A stretch of DNA of 64,000 nucleotides from Chrysomallon squamiferum (GCA_012295275.1 CM022671.1:23485322-23549321); one strand, 5' to 3'. Positions 13,590-27,001 are shown, counted from the first letter of the stretch. The notes: a model not told the origin generated them from the letters alone. A program made the numbers and translations.

Positions 13590-14170
13590 GGTTAGAGACC
13601 AGTGCATTTTTCAGATCGACTAAGTATGCGACAGAAACTCCCCGAAGATATTTCTCCGAAACTTATTATTCAGAGTAAAATGTAATTATGCTTATTGAAC
13701 ATAATTGGCCCTAGCTCCTTCCGATAAAAAAAAACAGCCTGCAGGGAGTCGTTCAAAGATAAATTGGAGGAACAATAGACGGTAGGTCTGCGAATACGAT
13801 TCCCCTATCGACTGTTCCACGTTACGCTGTCAGTGTTCATAAAAAGCGTAATACGTCAGCAGGGAGCGATGACAATAAATCCAAAACGATCATCATCGTT
13901 AGGATAACAGTCGCAGAGAGGACATCAATTTAGCAGCAAACAGTGCGCGTTCATTACCATACTAACTGTTACATGATACAGGGCCCTGTCTGCATGTGAC
14001 GAGAAAAAAACACCTCGAGTAGTTAGTTAAATATGAATATTCTATTTAGTCCTTCAAAAGTGTCAGCTTTTTTTTTGGTAATTTAGTAACCTGCTTCAAG
14101 TTTGGTTGTTTATTTTGAATGCGTAATTAACGACCTCAAAGTATGTTTATTCATATAAAATAAATGTCAG
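13590..14170. promoter_or_regulatory. Higher-complexity island in gene desert
   Basis: Unique-looking sequence with CpGs, densest at 13,590-14,020, ending at A/T repeats. No coding potential in any frame. Confidence 0.35.
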
Positions 14171-14247
14171 TAGCTTCAAGTAACCTATGGACCTGCTCTG
14201 AGAATAAATAAATAGATAAATAAACAAATAAATAAATTAATTAATAA

Positions 14248-14248
<1 letters not shown>

Positions 14249-14306
<58 letters not shown>
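14249..14306. repeat. (AAT)n microsatellite
   Basis: About 19 AAT units. Confidence 0.95.
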
Positions 14307-14308
<2 letters not shown>

Positions 14309-14879
14309 TCAAAAATGAACAAACACAACAGTCTGTTTTACTAGTCCGACAAAAGCAAATACAAATATAACGAAAACGTTTTTCGCAAAATTATATTCCT
14401 TATTGAAAAGAATTAAATTATTAAAATGCAAAGAATATATAATGGACATGACACAGACTTGGTGTTTGTTGTTGTTGTTGTTTTTTTGTGTTTACTGTTG
14501 TTGTTGTTGTTTTTTTGTCTTATTACATGCGTTGATCAAACATATTAACATTTTTTAAATTATTATTACTGTTTTATTTTTTTATTTTATTTTCAATTTT
14601 TTAATTTAATTCTTTTATTATTATTTATTTGATTGGCTTTTTATAATTATTGTATTATGATTTTATAATTATGTACGATAAAAGTAGTAAAATAATAGTT
14701 ATGACTGAACCCAAAAAAGAAGGATATTATATAACCAGAATATAGAAATTAATATGAACTGGGAAAACCAAAGTCACTGACAATAATGGTAATGATAATT
14801 AACAGTTATTAACTTTTGAACTAGTTTCAAAATATTTAATAAATATTTAGATATTACATGAACGTTTTTTCCAGTAACA

Positions 14880-14880
<1 letters not shown>

Positions 14881-14950
<70 letters not shown>

Positions 14951-14953
14951 TTA

Positions 14954-15021
<68 letters not shown>

Positions 15022-15022
15022 T
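14881..15022. repeat. (TTA)n microsatellite, ~140 bp
   Basis: One of the longest triplet runs in the window, with one short TTTTA interruption near 14950. Confidence 0.95.
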
Positions 15023-16309
15023 TTTTTTTTTTAATTACATCCTTTAATTTATTTTATATTATTAACCATTTCAAAAACAGTTAAAGTTTATCATAAAAAA
15101 AAAACCCAAAACAACATACAACTACTATTTGATATTTAGGTTGTGTTCAAGTCAGTAAAATTACCAATGTATTAATAACGATCATGAGAGAATAAACTAA
15201 AGGGATTATTTTTAATAAGATCAGACTTAACAAATTATTTATTTCTAAATTAATGTACAACATATGAAAACTTCGTATTAAATACAGTTTTTCAAAATAC
15301 ATATTACAGGTTAATAGATCATATACGTGCAAAAATTATCTTTTGATTCAATGCCGATTTAAAATTATATCTATAACAGTTCTTTTTTCATTTGTTTTTA
15401 ATTTTCAAAAAAGATGATTTGATAGATTTCCTATTTGCACTTAAAACAACTATTTTCATAAACCTGTTGCAGCATTTCAGAATGAAGTATTAGTGTCTAA
15501 AATTCAGTATCCACTAATAATAATAATAATAATTATTATTATTATTATTAATTAATTAATTAATTAATTATTCAAATTAAATCACTAAGTGAAAACAAAA
15601 GATATGTCGTACAAATCACAAAATAAAAGTATATGAAGATAAAGCTGTTGAATAACATTAAGCGTAACACGTCGTGGATATCAGTCTATGCGCGCAACAT
15701 AATTTGTGGACGCTAAAACCTTATAATAATTATAACGATTAAATTACCATGCTTATAATAAAAAGTGACTTACCTGACAGACAACCATTAATTTCGAAGA
15801 GGGTGTTCTTGTTGGAGAAAAAATACCTGGAAAACTGAAGGTTTTTTTTCCCTGAAGTCATTTCAGAAAAAAAAAAAAAAAATGTCGACTGCCGTTAAAT
15901 ATAGGAAAAGAAAAAAAGTGAAATATTTGTTTTTGTCTGTTAATTTTTTAATTTTAATTTTTTTATTATTACTATTACTATTATTTTTTTTTTTAATAAT
16001 TGTTATTTTTATCAAATATAATTTTACATTATCAATTTACTGCTCAAAATCATCAGTTTTATTTAAATCAGTTATAAACAGGTATTGTTATTATTAGTAG
16101 TATTATTATTATTATTATTTTTTTTTTTTTTTTTTTTTTTAAAAATTAGGAATTTAAAAAAAATTATTTTATGTATAACAATAATAATTCTATATAATAA
16201 TAATAATGATAAATCCTGATTTTTTTTTTTTAAGTCCTAAAATAAAACTATTTAAAAAAAAAACATTTCTTACATATATTCATAACGCAATTAATTTTCT
16301 GTATTAAGC

Positions 16310-16650
16310 CAAACAACAGAACTCGTTATACGATAACGACGGTGATACTGCAAGAGGACTGCGGTGCGCTGACCGCCATTGTGGCCAGGAAATTGCAATG
16401 GAAGAAATCATCTGTGAGACACGCAGACGTGACTTTTGTCGAAGCTAATCACGGATTTCATGTTTTATTGGCGATTGCCTGCGATACATCATAATGAACC
16501 TTTTGCTAATCTATGCGTCTGTCTCTAACTAAGATCGCATAATTTGATTAGATTTCATTAATTCCACAAGTCCTCGGATTCCCTTTCATATTCCAGTCCT
16601 AGTTTTATTGATGTCCGTATGCGACTATTAAAGAATACCGAGGGAAATGA
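16310..16650. promoter_or_regulatory. Higher-complexity island in gene desert
   Basis: Balanced sequence with ACGACGG, GCGCTGACCGCC and several homeodomain-type TAAT cores. No open frame of note. Sharp edges against A/T repeats. Confidence 0.35.
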
Positions 16651-17207
16651 ACGAAAGAGAAACTGTAGTAATTGGCAGCACTGTTAGATGTTAAAATGTT
16701 TTGGGAATAAGCTGGCAGTTTTAAAATATAAAACTAAATAAAGAAGCATAAAATATTTGATGGGTGTAATTTGTTTTACGGGGGTGTGGGTTGGCGTGTT
16801 ATCATCATGGGACCTTTTTGACTAAACGGTAACTGAAATATTTCGTTCACAGTCTGATTTCGTAAAAAAATATATGTCCGTTCTGGAAGAATCAATTGTA
16901 AATAATACAGTATAAGATTAATTAAAATGGCCATTAATAAAATCGAAATTAAATTATATATCCGAACACAACCGATAGATAAAAGTTCTTAAATTACTCG
17001 TCTGCAACAGTGTATTGTATTCATCACAACAGAGTTTCAGAATATTTTAATTCAATGCAATCGATCAATATATAAAAAAAAAATACTTCTTGGATGACGC
17101 ACTGGCAGAATTTAAATTGTAAATTTTATAAATTTAGTAAGCTAACATTATAACTATTTTATATGAATGCCTGTTTAACGAATATTTCTCATATTTTTTA
17201 ATTATTA

Positions 17208-17247
<40 letters not shown>

Positions 17248-18059
17248 AATTACGGTAAAAGTTTAAAATGTTCTTAATCTACGCTTTTCATTATTAAAAG
17301 TATCCCTCAAAGTTACGTTTCATTGTACAACAGTCTTAGTTTAGAATGTTGATACAAACTATAGTTTAGCACATGTTAACTAATCCAGAATATATTACGA
17401 CAAACACTGAATATTATTATTAAAATAATAATAATAATAATGTTAATACAAACTCTTGTTCAGAATATTAATACAAATGTCTGAAGAGAATTCAGTGTAG
17501 ATTGATGTTCACAGTAGTAACATAAAATTAACTCAGAATATTAATACAAATCTTAAAATAAAACATTAATAGACACTCTAATGAAGAATATTAATACAAA
17601 CTCTTTTTTTTAGAAAATTAACTTAAACTCCATTCCAGAATATTAAAAATATTGTAGTTAGAATACTTAATATTAATTAAGACTTTTGTTACAATTATTA
17701 ATACAAACTGTTAATCAGAAAATTAAATTTCAGTATATTAAGACACTTTAATTAGAACATTAATTCAAACTCTTGATCAGAAAATTAATATAATCCCTTT
17801 TTCAATTTATTACGATATTTTATTACGATATTATTAGTAATTCGGGCTTTTATTAAGAAATATATTTCGGAATATTAATACAAATTCTTCTTAATATAAA
17901 ATCGTGTTCAACATTTTATTCATTATACAATAAAACATCAGACATTAATATTAGCTCTCATCAACTAGCGATATCCTTTTTTTGTGTGAAAAAAATAAAA
18001 TAAAATAAAAAATTATAAAAAATGATGGAAAAAAATCAAAAAGGAAAAGAATCTTAAAA
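16651..18059. other. Gene-free AT-rich spacer
   Basis: Contains poly(T) at 17217-17243 and the diverged repeat field at 17,340-17,960. Confidence 0.6.
17340..17960. repeat. Diverged repeat field (AATATTAATACAAACTC-like)
   Basis: The word AGAATATTAATACAAACTCT and variants recur at least eight times with irregular spacing over about 600 bp, consistent with an old tandem array. Confidence 0.6.
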
Positions 18060-18430
18060 ATATTTTTAATCAGTTCTTCGTCCCTCTTCTCCGGACATTT
18101 CCATAACAAGCAAGATTTGTTATTAACCATGTTTCGCTAAATTATTCCAGTTTCACGAGCATTTACTATTCCCAGATGGGTTTTCAAAATGCGACCTAAT
18201 TAAAGAAAAACACGAAAATGCTCGTAACTGAAGGAATTCTTAACAAACCGCTTTCTGCTTTTCGGCACATCGCGATTAGTACAGGAAAGAGACTGAATAG
18301 GAATCGTTAATGTGAAAAGTGAAAATTAGACGTGTTTTTGACATGGACTCGGCAGTATATTTCATCTTCAAATGTGGATCATGTTCATTTTTTCGTTCGT
18401 TTAAATGAAAAGTGTTGACCTTGACATCTC
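18060..18430. promoter_or_regulatory. Higher-complexity island with long-spaced inverted repeat
   Basis: Non-repetitive sequence carrying ACGAGCATTT (18155-18164) and its inverse AAATGCTCGT (18216-18225), with a CTAATTAA homeodomain-type core between them. No coding potential. Confidence 0.35.
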
Positions 18431-18535
18431 TGATAATTTCTTTTGAATTTTTGTACTTTTGAGGTTTTCTTTGAACTTTTTTTAATTTTATTTATTTATT
18501 TTTTTATTATTTTTTTATTATTATTATTGTTTGTG

Positions 18536-18567
<32 letters not shown>

Positions 18568-19264
18568 CAGTACTGTAAGAACTGATCAAGGTTGAATTTA
18601 TGGGGATTTAGATTAAGTTTTTAAATACAAGCACATTTATGGTCATTTAATCTGGTCTTATTAGTCGAAGATTCTGATTTAGATTGCAGTATTATTATAG
18701 TTTAGTTTTTATTTTATTGGAAGATTTCGACATTTATCTGATGCAAACATTCACAAACCTATATCCACATATTCTGATATGTGATAGTCAGGTTAGCAGT
18801 GATAGATATTATGTTTGCATCGTTTTTTATATATTACAAAAAGATACCAAGGTATTTTTTTTTTTTTTTTGTGTTTTTTTTTAAATGAAAAATAATATTT
18901 TTTAATATATGCAAAAACGTTAAGGAAGAAGGTATCAGGAGTATTCATGAATGTCAAACTCCTGATTTAAAGGTTGAGGTGTTATTTTAATTTTGGCATC
19001 TTTCCATATTAATTAATCAGAACCTACGTTATAACGCAAATTCTGTTTAATTAACAGAAATCTTAGTATTCATAAGTGCCAGACACATGCTGCAGCAGAA
19101 CCCGAAACAAGAAAAGAAATGTAAATTAAACCCAGAAATACTTGTACAAAGAAGCAGTTTGTGAGATTTTTTATTTTTCATTTTTTTTTTTTTTTTTTTA
19201 TTATTATTACATATTCATAACGTTACTGAATCCCCAGACAAGATTTTAAAAAATAATTAAATGA
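18431..19264. other. Gene-free AT-rich spacer
   Basis: Poly(T) runs at 18537-18564 and about 18857-18870 and 19180-19199. No gene seen. Confidence 0.6.
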
Positions 19265-20175
19265 AGGGAAATGTCATCACGTTTTGGGTTGTAAAATGTC
19301 TGTCTCACTAACTACGTTGTTTGTAATGCTAACCGTGTGTGTACGACTAAACTGACGGCGGCATCTTAAGTTGCCTTTCGGAGAATCTCGCCAAAAGCTG
19401 ATTACAACCTTTAATTCCATCTCTTGTGATTATAACTGGGCTATTCCAGCAGACCGATTGCTTCTGGAACAAGTACGGCTAATAAAAATTGACAAAACTG
19501 ATCGAGTGCTTAGGCGTCAGGGATTGCAATTCAAGATACAATTGCATTAAGAGGACGAGATCGTAGAGCGGAGAGTTGTTCGAATCCTTCAGGATCGATA
19601 CAAGACGCGCTGGCTTGCTTTATGACGCCAAGAGGCACAGGCAATTAAGGGATGTTTGGTACCGTGGGGTGAACAGGGCAGCGGGATAATTTCTCTGAAA
19701 CCGTCGAGGCAAATGGCTAGATCTTGTTTGTCATGACGAACACGGGCTGGGCAAATGGATGGACCGAGTAAAAAGACGTCCCGAACTATTAAAACAGAAC
19801 GTCTTGGAATGGCGCCCGCGGAAAACAAATTGCTCGCAGTCGATCGAGTGATTCATGACGATTGATGCCTGTTGAATTCTGAGTTTCATTAGTTCTGTGT
19901 AATTTACTCAAATCGCGTTTGGCTAGCCGTGCCTTTATCAGCACGCCGCGGTGATTTAAGTGAACACGAACGGGGCCATTTTGTGCAAACCGATGGCAAT
20001 CAGTTGATGTTTTTTCGTTTGATTTGGCGGATGAATCTTGATTTCCCGCGAATCGTATTTGCTCGCAAGAATGAGTCGTTTGCTCAAATGGAAGATTCGC
20101 GTTTGATTTTTTTTAACACGATTGATGTCTTTATTGTACCTTTTGATACCTTTCATCCCCAACAATTTACTTGAA
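19265..20175. promoter_or_regulatory. Largest higher-complexity island in gene desert (~0.9 kb)
   Basis: The most GC-rich and repeat-free stretch of the gene-free half, with many CpGs. Short frames (for example 19589-19828 minus and 19929-20174 plus) overlap on both strands and have no domain, splice structure or good start context, so a non-coding regulatory element is the better reading. It contains TGCAATT (19525-19531) and AATTGCA (19540-19546) as an inverted pair. Confidence 0.4.
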
Positions 20176-20485
20176 AGAATAAACAGTGTCTGTTGTTAAA
20201 GTTTCATATAATTTATTATCGGTGTATCAGATTGATGTTAACTGCATGTCAGAAATAAACAGTGTTTTATTCTGCTGTGTGAAGTTATGTGAGATTGAGG
20301 AAGAAGCAGATAAACATTAATTAACACTTTGAAACATTTTAATGGATGATGCTCACAGTAAATAATGACTAACATTTCAAAAAATTTCAAACATTTCCTA
20401 AAACCCTTTAATAAATAACCCCAAAAAGAAACAATCTTGAAAAAATACATCAAATACATATATTTTCATTTCCGTCTTCTATCTT

Positions 20486-20537
20486 TATATGCTTATGCTT
20501 ATGCTTATGCTAATGCTTATGTTTATGCTTATGCCTA
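20486..20537. repeat. (TTATGC)n hexanucleotide repeat
   Basis: About eight units with two one-base changes. Confidence 0.9.
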
Positions 20538-21773
20538 TAAAAACAGTAGCAAAAAGAGAGTGGTATTGTCATAGATTTTTTCTGACGATTTAGTAAAATC
20601 CACTAGGTCATAGTTTCTTACGTTCTGTATATAAAATAATAAAGAACCTCTTCTAATATTATGCTATGTAGATGAACTAGGAATCTGAATGTGTTTCCAA
20701 CTGTGTAGTCGGTTCAGAGTAGCTGACTTAGACATCCTCCTGCTTTCTGTGTATGAAAATGTATCAAGCTTCTTCTTTACTAGGCTAGACAGTCTAAAAT
20801 CCTGAATGTTCGTTCTAAACCTACTCATCTGTTTTCTGCAGCGATATATTTCAATTTCGGATTTCTAGTTGGAAGGTTTTTGCTGGGTTTTTTCTTTTTT
20901 TTATCTGTCTCTCTCTTGTGCGAGGAGTGGCCAAATGAATTATTAATTTTAAAGTGAATGAAACCTTCCTAAAAAAATACAACAACCACAATGAAAAAAA
21001 AGAAAAAAAAAGTGACTAATAGTAATGAATGAGTGGTGGAGAATGCCTGGAATACTAAAATAAAATAATGTAATCTTTCTTCTGACTTAAAAGGAGTTTG
21101 ATCGCGTGTTCAAGATTGCATGCTTAAATTCATTTAAAAGTGATTTAAATACCAACATGATAAACAATTCATAGTTATTTTTTTTAATTTTTTTTTAGAA
21201 ACATGCTAAAAACCATGCATTTGTATTCGTATTAAATCACCACATTAAATCGACTGTAGTAATTCATGAATAAACACCGACTGACCCACCAACTAGTGGA
21301 GTTCTTAACGAAAAGCATTCCATCTATATCCGTACAGGAATAACAAGAACATTTTTTTTTTTTTGACTTTATTTGTTCCCGTGAGGGTGAATGGATTGTA
21401 AAATGCATTTTGTGACCTATAAAAAGCGTTAGCTGTTTCTGACCACACTTAAGTATTTTTTCTGCTCGTTCCACTACTACGGTTTTTTATTATATGTTTA
21501 CACAGGTTGACATAGCACTGTAATGTGTGTATTTCCCCATGTTAAGTTGTCAACTGAGAACAATCAGGTGTTTCTCTTTCTCACGTCCTTGTACATTACT
21601 ACGTTCACATCCGACACACCTAAGTTGTATGTCAAGTAAAAACAGAAAGGTTAATATTTATGTCAGAGTAGTAAAAATGTTTATTTATTTATTTATTAAG
21701 AAGGATGTTGCTTAAATAAATGAGACAAATTATTCCTTTTTCGTTAAGAATTTTTGTTTTTGTTTTTTGTTTT

Positions 21774-21932
21774 ACAACAACAATTACTATTACTACTAAT
21801 GCTACTATAACCACTACTATAACTATTTCTACTACTACTACTAATGTTGCTGCTATAGCTACTTCTATTAATATAATTACTATTACAACAACTACTAACT
21901 ACTACCGCTACTACTATCGCTGCGACTGCGAC
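21774..21932. repeat. Degenerate (ACT)n triplet field
   Basis: About 160 bp of ACT/CTA/ACA triplets with substitutions. It opens frames on both strands that are only repeat translations. Confidence 0.85.
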
Positions 21933-22039
21933 TGAAGTTATGAAAAATGTATTGGTAAACTGGTCTATCCTATTAGATAAATGTAACAATTTAGAGATGA
22001 GAAAAAAAATCTGTATATCTGCGAAAAATTGTATTGAGT

Positions 22040-22040
<1 letters not shown>

Positions 22041-22125
<85 letters not shown>
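22041..22125. repeat. (GA)n microsatellite
   Basis: About 42 perfect GA units. Confidence 0.95.
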
Positions 22126-22129
<4 letters not shown>

Positions 22130-22259
22130 TACAACTCGCCCCATTTATTATAAACAGTTATCTTACAAAGCAGCAGTCTTTCTTGCCGACGTTAGCTGTT
22201 TTTTTGTTGTTGTTTTTTTTTTTTTATCATATGACACAGATACAGAAGACTTTGTGCTT

Positions 22260-22760
22260 TTAAGATTAATCTAGGCCACATCCACAAGTGGCGGAAGGAA
22301 ACAGTATGAAGCTGTACTTAGTACGAAGCGCATTAACACAAAAGCTCTGACACCTTCGTCTTAGACGTCTGCTCGAAAAGCAGGAAGGTGCCACTTGGAG
22401 ACGTTGTTCACGTGGTAGCCAGCGCACGCGCCTAGTGCTGCACAGTGCATGCAGCACACCCAGGAATAATCGCTACTCATAACAAATAAAATTTCAATAA
22501 TGACTTTACGGTCGCTGTCCTCAAAAAAGGTAAATAAGAACATGGCGGAGGAGGAAACGCTTGGTTGTCAAAGGTTCAAGTGATTTGATTGTCGTGCTGG
22601 TTGGAGCGACGTCGTTGCTTTGTTTTGCAATCACGTGCTCTTGTTATCACGAGAGTACGTGTCGTGCTGGTCTTTGAAAGTGATACACGTTCTCGTTAAC
22701 ACAGGACGTACGTGTCACTTGTACGTGTTACAACCATTTCATCCTTTAATTTGTCCTTTT
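22260..22760. promoter_or_regulatory. Island with clustered ACGTG/CACGTG motifs
   Basis: GC-richer block with E-boxes CACGTG at 22409-22414 and 22632-22637 and further ACGTG cores at 22657-22661, 22686-22690 (inverse), 22710-22714 and 22723-22727. GTCGTGCTGGT is also present twice. This is candidate bHLH or bHLH-PAS binding DNA; no transcript is evident. Confidence 0.4.
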
Positions 22761-22807
22761 ATGGTACTATTTTGCTGACGACGTATTTCAATAACAGTAC
22801 ATGTAGT

Positions 22808-22845
<38 letters not shown>

Positions 22846-23478
22846 TAACAACAACAACAGTAATAACGTGAACAGTAGTTGTTGTGTTTTTTGTTGATGT
22901 TGTTGCTGCTGCTGTTTAGCTTTAGTTTCACGGTTTAGTAACAGTATTATTATTGTTTTTAGTAGGAGTTATTTTAAAATAATTATATATACGCACACAC
23001 ACACACACACACATAAACGCTCACACACTATACATTTAGGCTGGTTATAATCTGCTACTGATTAGTACTGATATCAGTAACCGAAGTATAACAGGAACAG
23101 TAACAGCGACAGTAGCATTAATATTAGTGCTAAAAATCAGGGGGGAAATATCGTTGTAACTATTAGTATTTCAGTAATTTAGGTGCATTTCCACATATTT
23201 ATAAATGTTATCATAGCAGTTCATTAACAATGATACAGTTATTTACCAAAAGTCTACATTACCTAAACAAACCGATATCAAATATATCATATAAGCATGT
23301 GTTTTTAAATGATTTCTAGTTTGGCTTTATATATGTTAGACGACTAATATTAGCTGTATTAAATTAGCTGTATTTTAAGAATGAAAGGTCCTGTGATCAA
23401 ATCTAGCTAAACGCATGTAACGTAAGCTACTTGGAAAGATGTTGAAAGTTAAACTCAATGGAAAATAGGAATAGAACA

Positions 23479-23519
23479 TTTTTTTTTTTTTTTTTTTTTT
23501 TCTTTCTTTTTTTTTTTTT

Positions 23520-23564
<45 letters not shown>

Positions 23565-23589
23565 TTTTATTTTATTTTTAATCTCTCAA

Positions 23590-23641
<52 letters not shown>

Positions 23642-23661
23642 TTAATAATAATAATAATAAT
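23479..23661. repeat. Poly(T) tract plus (AAT)n
   Basis: About 80 T with two C interruptions, a short linker, then about 24 AAT units. Confidence 0.9.
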
Positions 23662-24162
23662 GAAACTTTATTTAACACAGTATAGAACATGTAAAAGTGA
23701 AATTGAAAGAGAATTATTATGATGTTGATATAATTTTCTAACAGATGTAGGCCACAGCATAACGTCCGTTTTACTCATATCCGCTTCGGTCCTGGGAAAT
23801 GTTTTCATCGCTGAACTTGAACATGTGTTTCGTATTCAATAAACATTTGATAAAAATGTTACCTTTGTTTAACAGTTTAGTTCTTACTCTGTGGTGTGAA
23901 CATTTTTATGAATGGTTGGGTCATAAAGTCAGTGGAAACGTCTTTGTTTGCCTTTGTAAGAACTTCAAATAGAAATTTAAAATAAAATATATAGAGACTT
24001 TACGAATTAATCATAGTTTGACTTCAAATTATAAGATGACAGCTGTAACATTTCTTTAAGAATACTCGGTTAGAAAATACACCTATTGTTGTTGTTGCTG
24101 CTGATGATGATGATGATGATGTTGCTGTGGTGGTGATGATGGTGGCATTGGTGGTCATAATT

Positions 24163-24195
<33 letters not shown>

Positions 24196-24578
24196 ACTGT
24201 TGTTCTGTTAATTCTCGTTACTGTTACTGTCGCCGTTTTGATTTTATTTTTATTATTTTTATTTTTAAAATATTTATTTATGCGGGAGGAAAACAATTCA
24301 GAAGGAAAACGACAGCGAAAATTAAATTATCTGGTTTATTTACAATGTAACTGTTGCATTGGCTTGACCTTTAATTCCAATGCAACCTAAAAGTGTGTTA
24401 ACAGTCCGTGTTACGTGATGCTGTTATGTCACTGAGTGCAAGTTTAACAAAGTGCTCACAGTTCACACTGTAAACTATTAAGAATTATACGTAAAGCATG
24501 CTTCTGCATGTAGAATGAAATGTCAGTGGTCGCTGCTCAGAGAACAACATTTCTGTACTTAGAATACCGATGGACCAA

Positions 24579-24720
24579 ATGTTGATAGACAAAATTTCAA
24601 CGATTAAAATGTTGATGGACAAAAAATTACAAACATTAAAATGTTGATTGAGAAAATGTCAACGGTTAGAATGTTGATGGTCAAAATGTCAACGATTAAA
24701 ATGTTGATGGACAAAATGTC
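24579..24720. repeat. 30-bp minisatellite, five copies
   Basis: The word ATGTTGAT begins at 24579, 24609, 24641, 24671 and 24701, and each copy continues with a GACAAAATGTCAACG-like segment. Spacing is 30 or 32 bases. Confidence 0.85.
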
Positions 24721-25323
24721 AGCCCCAAAATATTCATATATTTAAAATATATTTTTAAATATTTCATCTTACAAATTTGTCAAATTTGCACTGCCTAAGT
24801 ATAGAAATACGTTAACCTTAGCTATTCGTGTAAATAATTTATTTAGTTGTGAAAAAATTAAATGTAGAAAAAATAAAAGTGACAAACTGATGATATGACA
24901 ACTTTTCAGTGATACGGTCATTCGATGCAGTCATCACAAGCTTTGTATTTTATTTTCGTACTTGATTATTGATAAAGTTTTAATACATATAAATACACGT
25001 ACATGCATACTTGCATACATACAAACAAACACACACACACACACAGACACACACGTGTATATATATAGCCATGTATTCTAAATATATCCGTGGTTGAAAG
25101 TATCACCAACCGTTTACAGAAGTTATCTTTATTCAGTAAAAATTTACGTTAAAAATCTGAGATAATCTCTCTGGTGTTAATAAACTGAATCCAGTCTGTC
25201 AGAAGAAAAAAAAAAAGAACCTGACCCCTTAACTCAAAACTTCAGATTTTATTATCGATTGTTAATCAACATCTACCCTTCGTTGAAAAGACATATTCTG
25301 TGATAAGATAAGGTATATCTTGA

Positions 25324-25357
<34 letters not shown>

Positions 25358-25683
25358 CATCATCGCCGTGCCAGTCCCGCAAGCAAATGTTTGGGTGAAG
25401 TGATGCCAAGAAATATTTTTGAAAACGAAGTTATCGACATTTTCACACAAACGACCTGTTAATGTTTGTTTGATTAATGTTAGCACTCTGATAGCCACAG
25501 AACATCTGGAACGATAACGGAGAGTGTGTATTTTAAGTAAATAAAAGTTTGATTATTTCATGGAATCAAGATAGAAGAAAAAGAAACGAAAAACATACAA
25601 ACAGACAGTATATAGATAGACAGATGAAAGAGAGAGAGAGGTAATTAGGAAAGAAATATATAGAGAAAAATAAATGGGGGGGG

Positions 25684-25784
<101 letters not shown>

Positions 25785-26077
25785 ATATTTCTACCTAATT
25801 TTGGTTGTTGTCATATTTCATGTTTCAATGCACTTTAATATGAACCTTTTTTCATTATAGTTTTTAAAATAAACGTTTAAACGTGTATTACGTACATGTA
25901 TTGATATGTGTACATGTGCATGTGTATGTGTAATTATTTGCACTATTTTACAGTTACATATAAGAATGAAATGCACACATCTACATATATATTTTTATAT
26001 GTATACATGTGTGTGTGTGTTTGAATGTCTATTACTCATATAAAACGTTAACATTTTGTATGTTTGAATATATGTAT

Positions 26078-26078
<1 letters not shown>

Positions 26079-26118
<40 letters not shown>

Positions 26119-26160
26119 AAGATAGATAGATAGGTAGGTAGGTAGGTAGGTAGGTAGGTA
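26079..26160. repeat. (GATA)n then (GTAG)n
   Basis: About 13 GATA units with one GAAA change, passing directly into about seven GTAG units: a one-base unit shift that expanded. Confidence 0.95.
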
Positions 26161-26204
26161 TTACATACACTCATGCACATACAGACTCACGGCCACACAC
26201 ACGA

Positions 26205-26239
<35 letters not shown>

Positions 26240-26907
26240 ACACACATATGTAAATGTATGTATATATATTTAGCTCGTAAGAATCCCACGAAAAATATAT
26301 AAATATATCATGACTATTACAAGTGCAGTCTCAGCTTTTTCGCTGTTTTTATCTATTTTTTTAAAGGGCGTTCCTGCTACGATCGAATTTATCTCGGCTT
26401 GGCGCAGTGTCACTGAGCAGAATGTTCCAAGATAAATTAATTTTTATAGCCTGAATGTACAGCATACTTTCCTTAACCTTTTTCACCGTCCAAAATATAG
26501 TTTTATCTTCAACCATAAATCTGTTCCACGTTTATGTCTCTATTGAATACCTTCGCATAATACATCTACTGTTACACGTAGTTCACTGAAACCACTTTTG
26601 ATTTTGTTTTCTTTCAAACAAAAACTATATTCAGAATACAAATAAAAGGAATTTAATTTGATTAAGAAGAAAGCATATCATCTGACCTGGTCTGTTGAGG
26701 ATTAAATAAGTCGCCAGAACAATGTAAAGATTATAGATATTCTGTTTCGATTCGCTAATCAGCAGTTTCCAAATAATATTTTTAAATTACATACAGTCAT
26801 AATAAATATGTATGCACAATGTCTAGTCTTCATCAGTATGAAAATGTTCTGAACTGTTCATTTATTATTTCAACTACGTTTATTATGGTTTAGATAAAAT
26901 AGTAAGT

Positions 26908-26945
<38 letters not shown>

Positions 26946-27001
26946 GTACATTTTGTATGTATATTTAAATGTATATATATATTTGAGTGTGTATGTTTAT
27001 A

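Larger units (their letters stand above)
14171..16309. other. Gene-free spacer dominated by A/T triplet repeats
   Basis: (AAT)n at 14249-14306, (TTA)n at 14881-15022, (AAT/ATT/AATT)n at 15516-15570, and TTA/poly(T) at 16094-16140. Confidence 0.6.
20176..22259. other. Gene-free spacer
   Basis: Holds a TTATGC repeat (20486-20537), an ACT/CTA triplet field (21774-21932) and a (GA)n run (22041-22125). No gene seen. Confidence 0.6.

Noticed and set aside
19561-19600. GTTCGAATCC, a perfect tRNA B-box core
   Set aside because: No A box at the right distance and no acceptor or anticodon stem can be formed, so it is not a tRNA.
19589-20174. Overlapping 70-81-residue frames on both strands in the 19-20 kb island
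   Set aside because: Both strands are open over the same bases, with no domain and no splice structure. The island looks non-coding.
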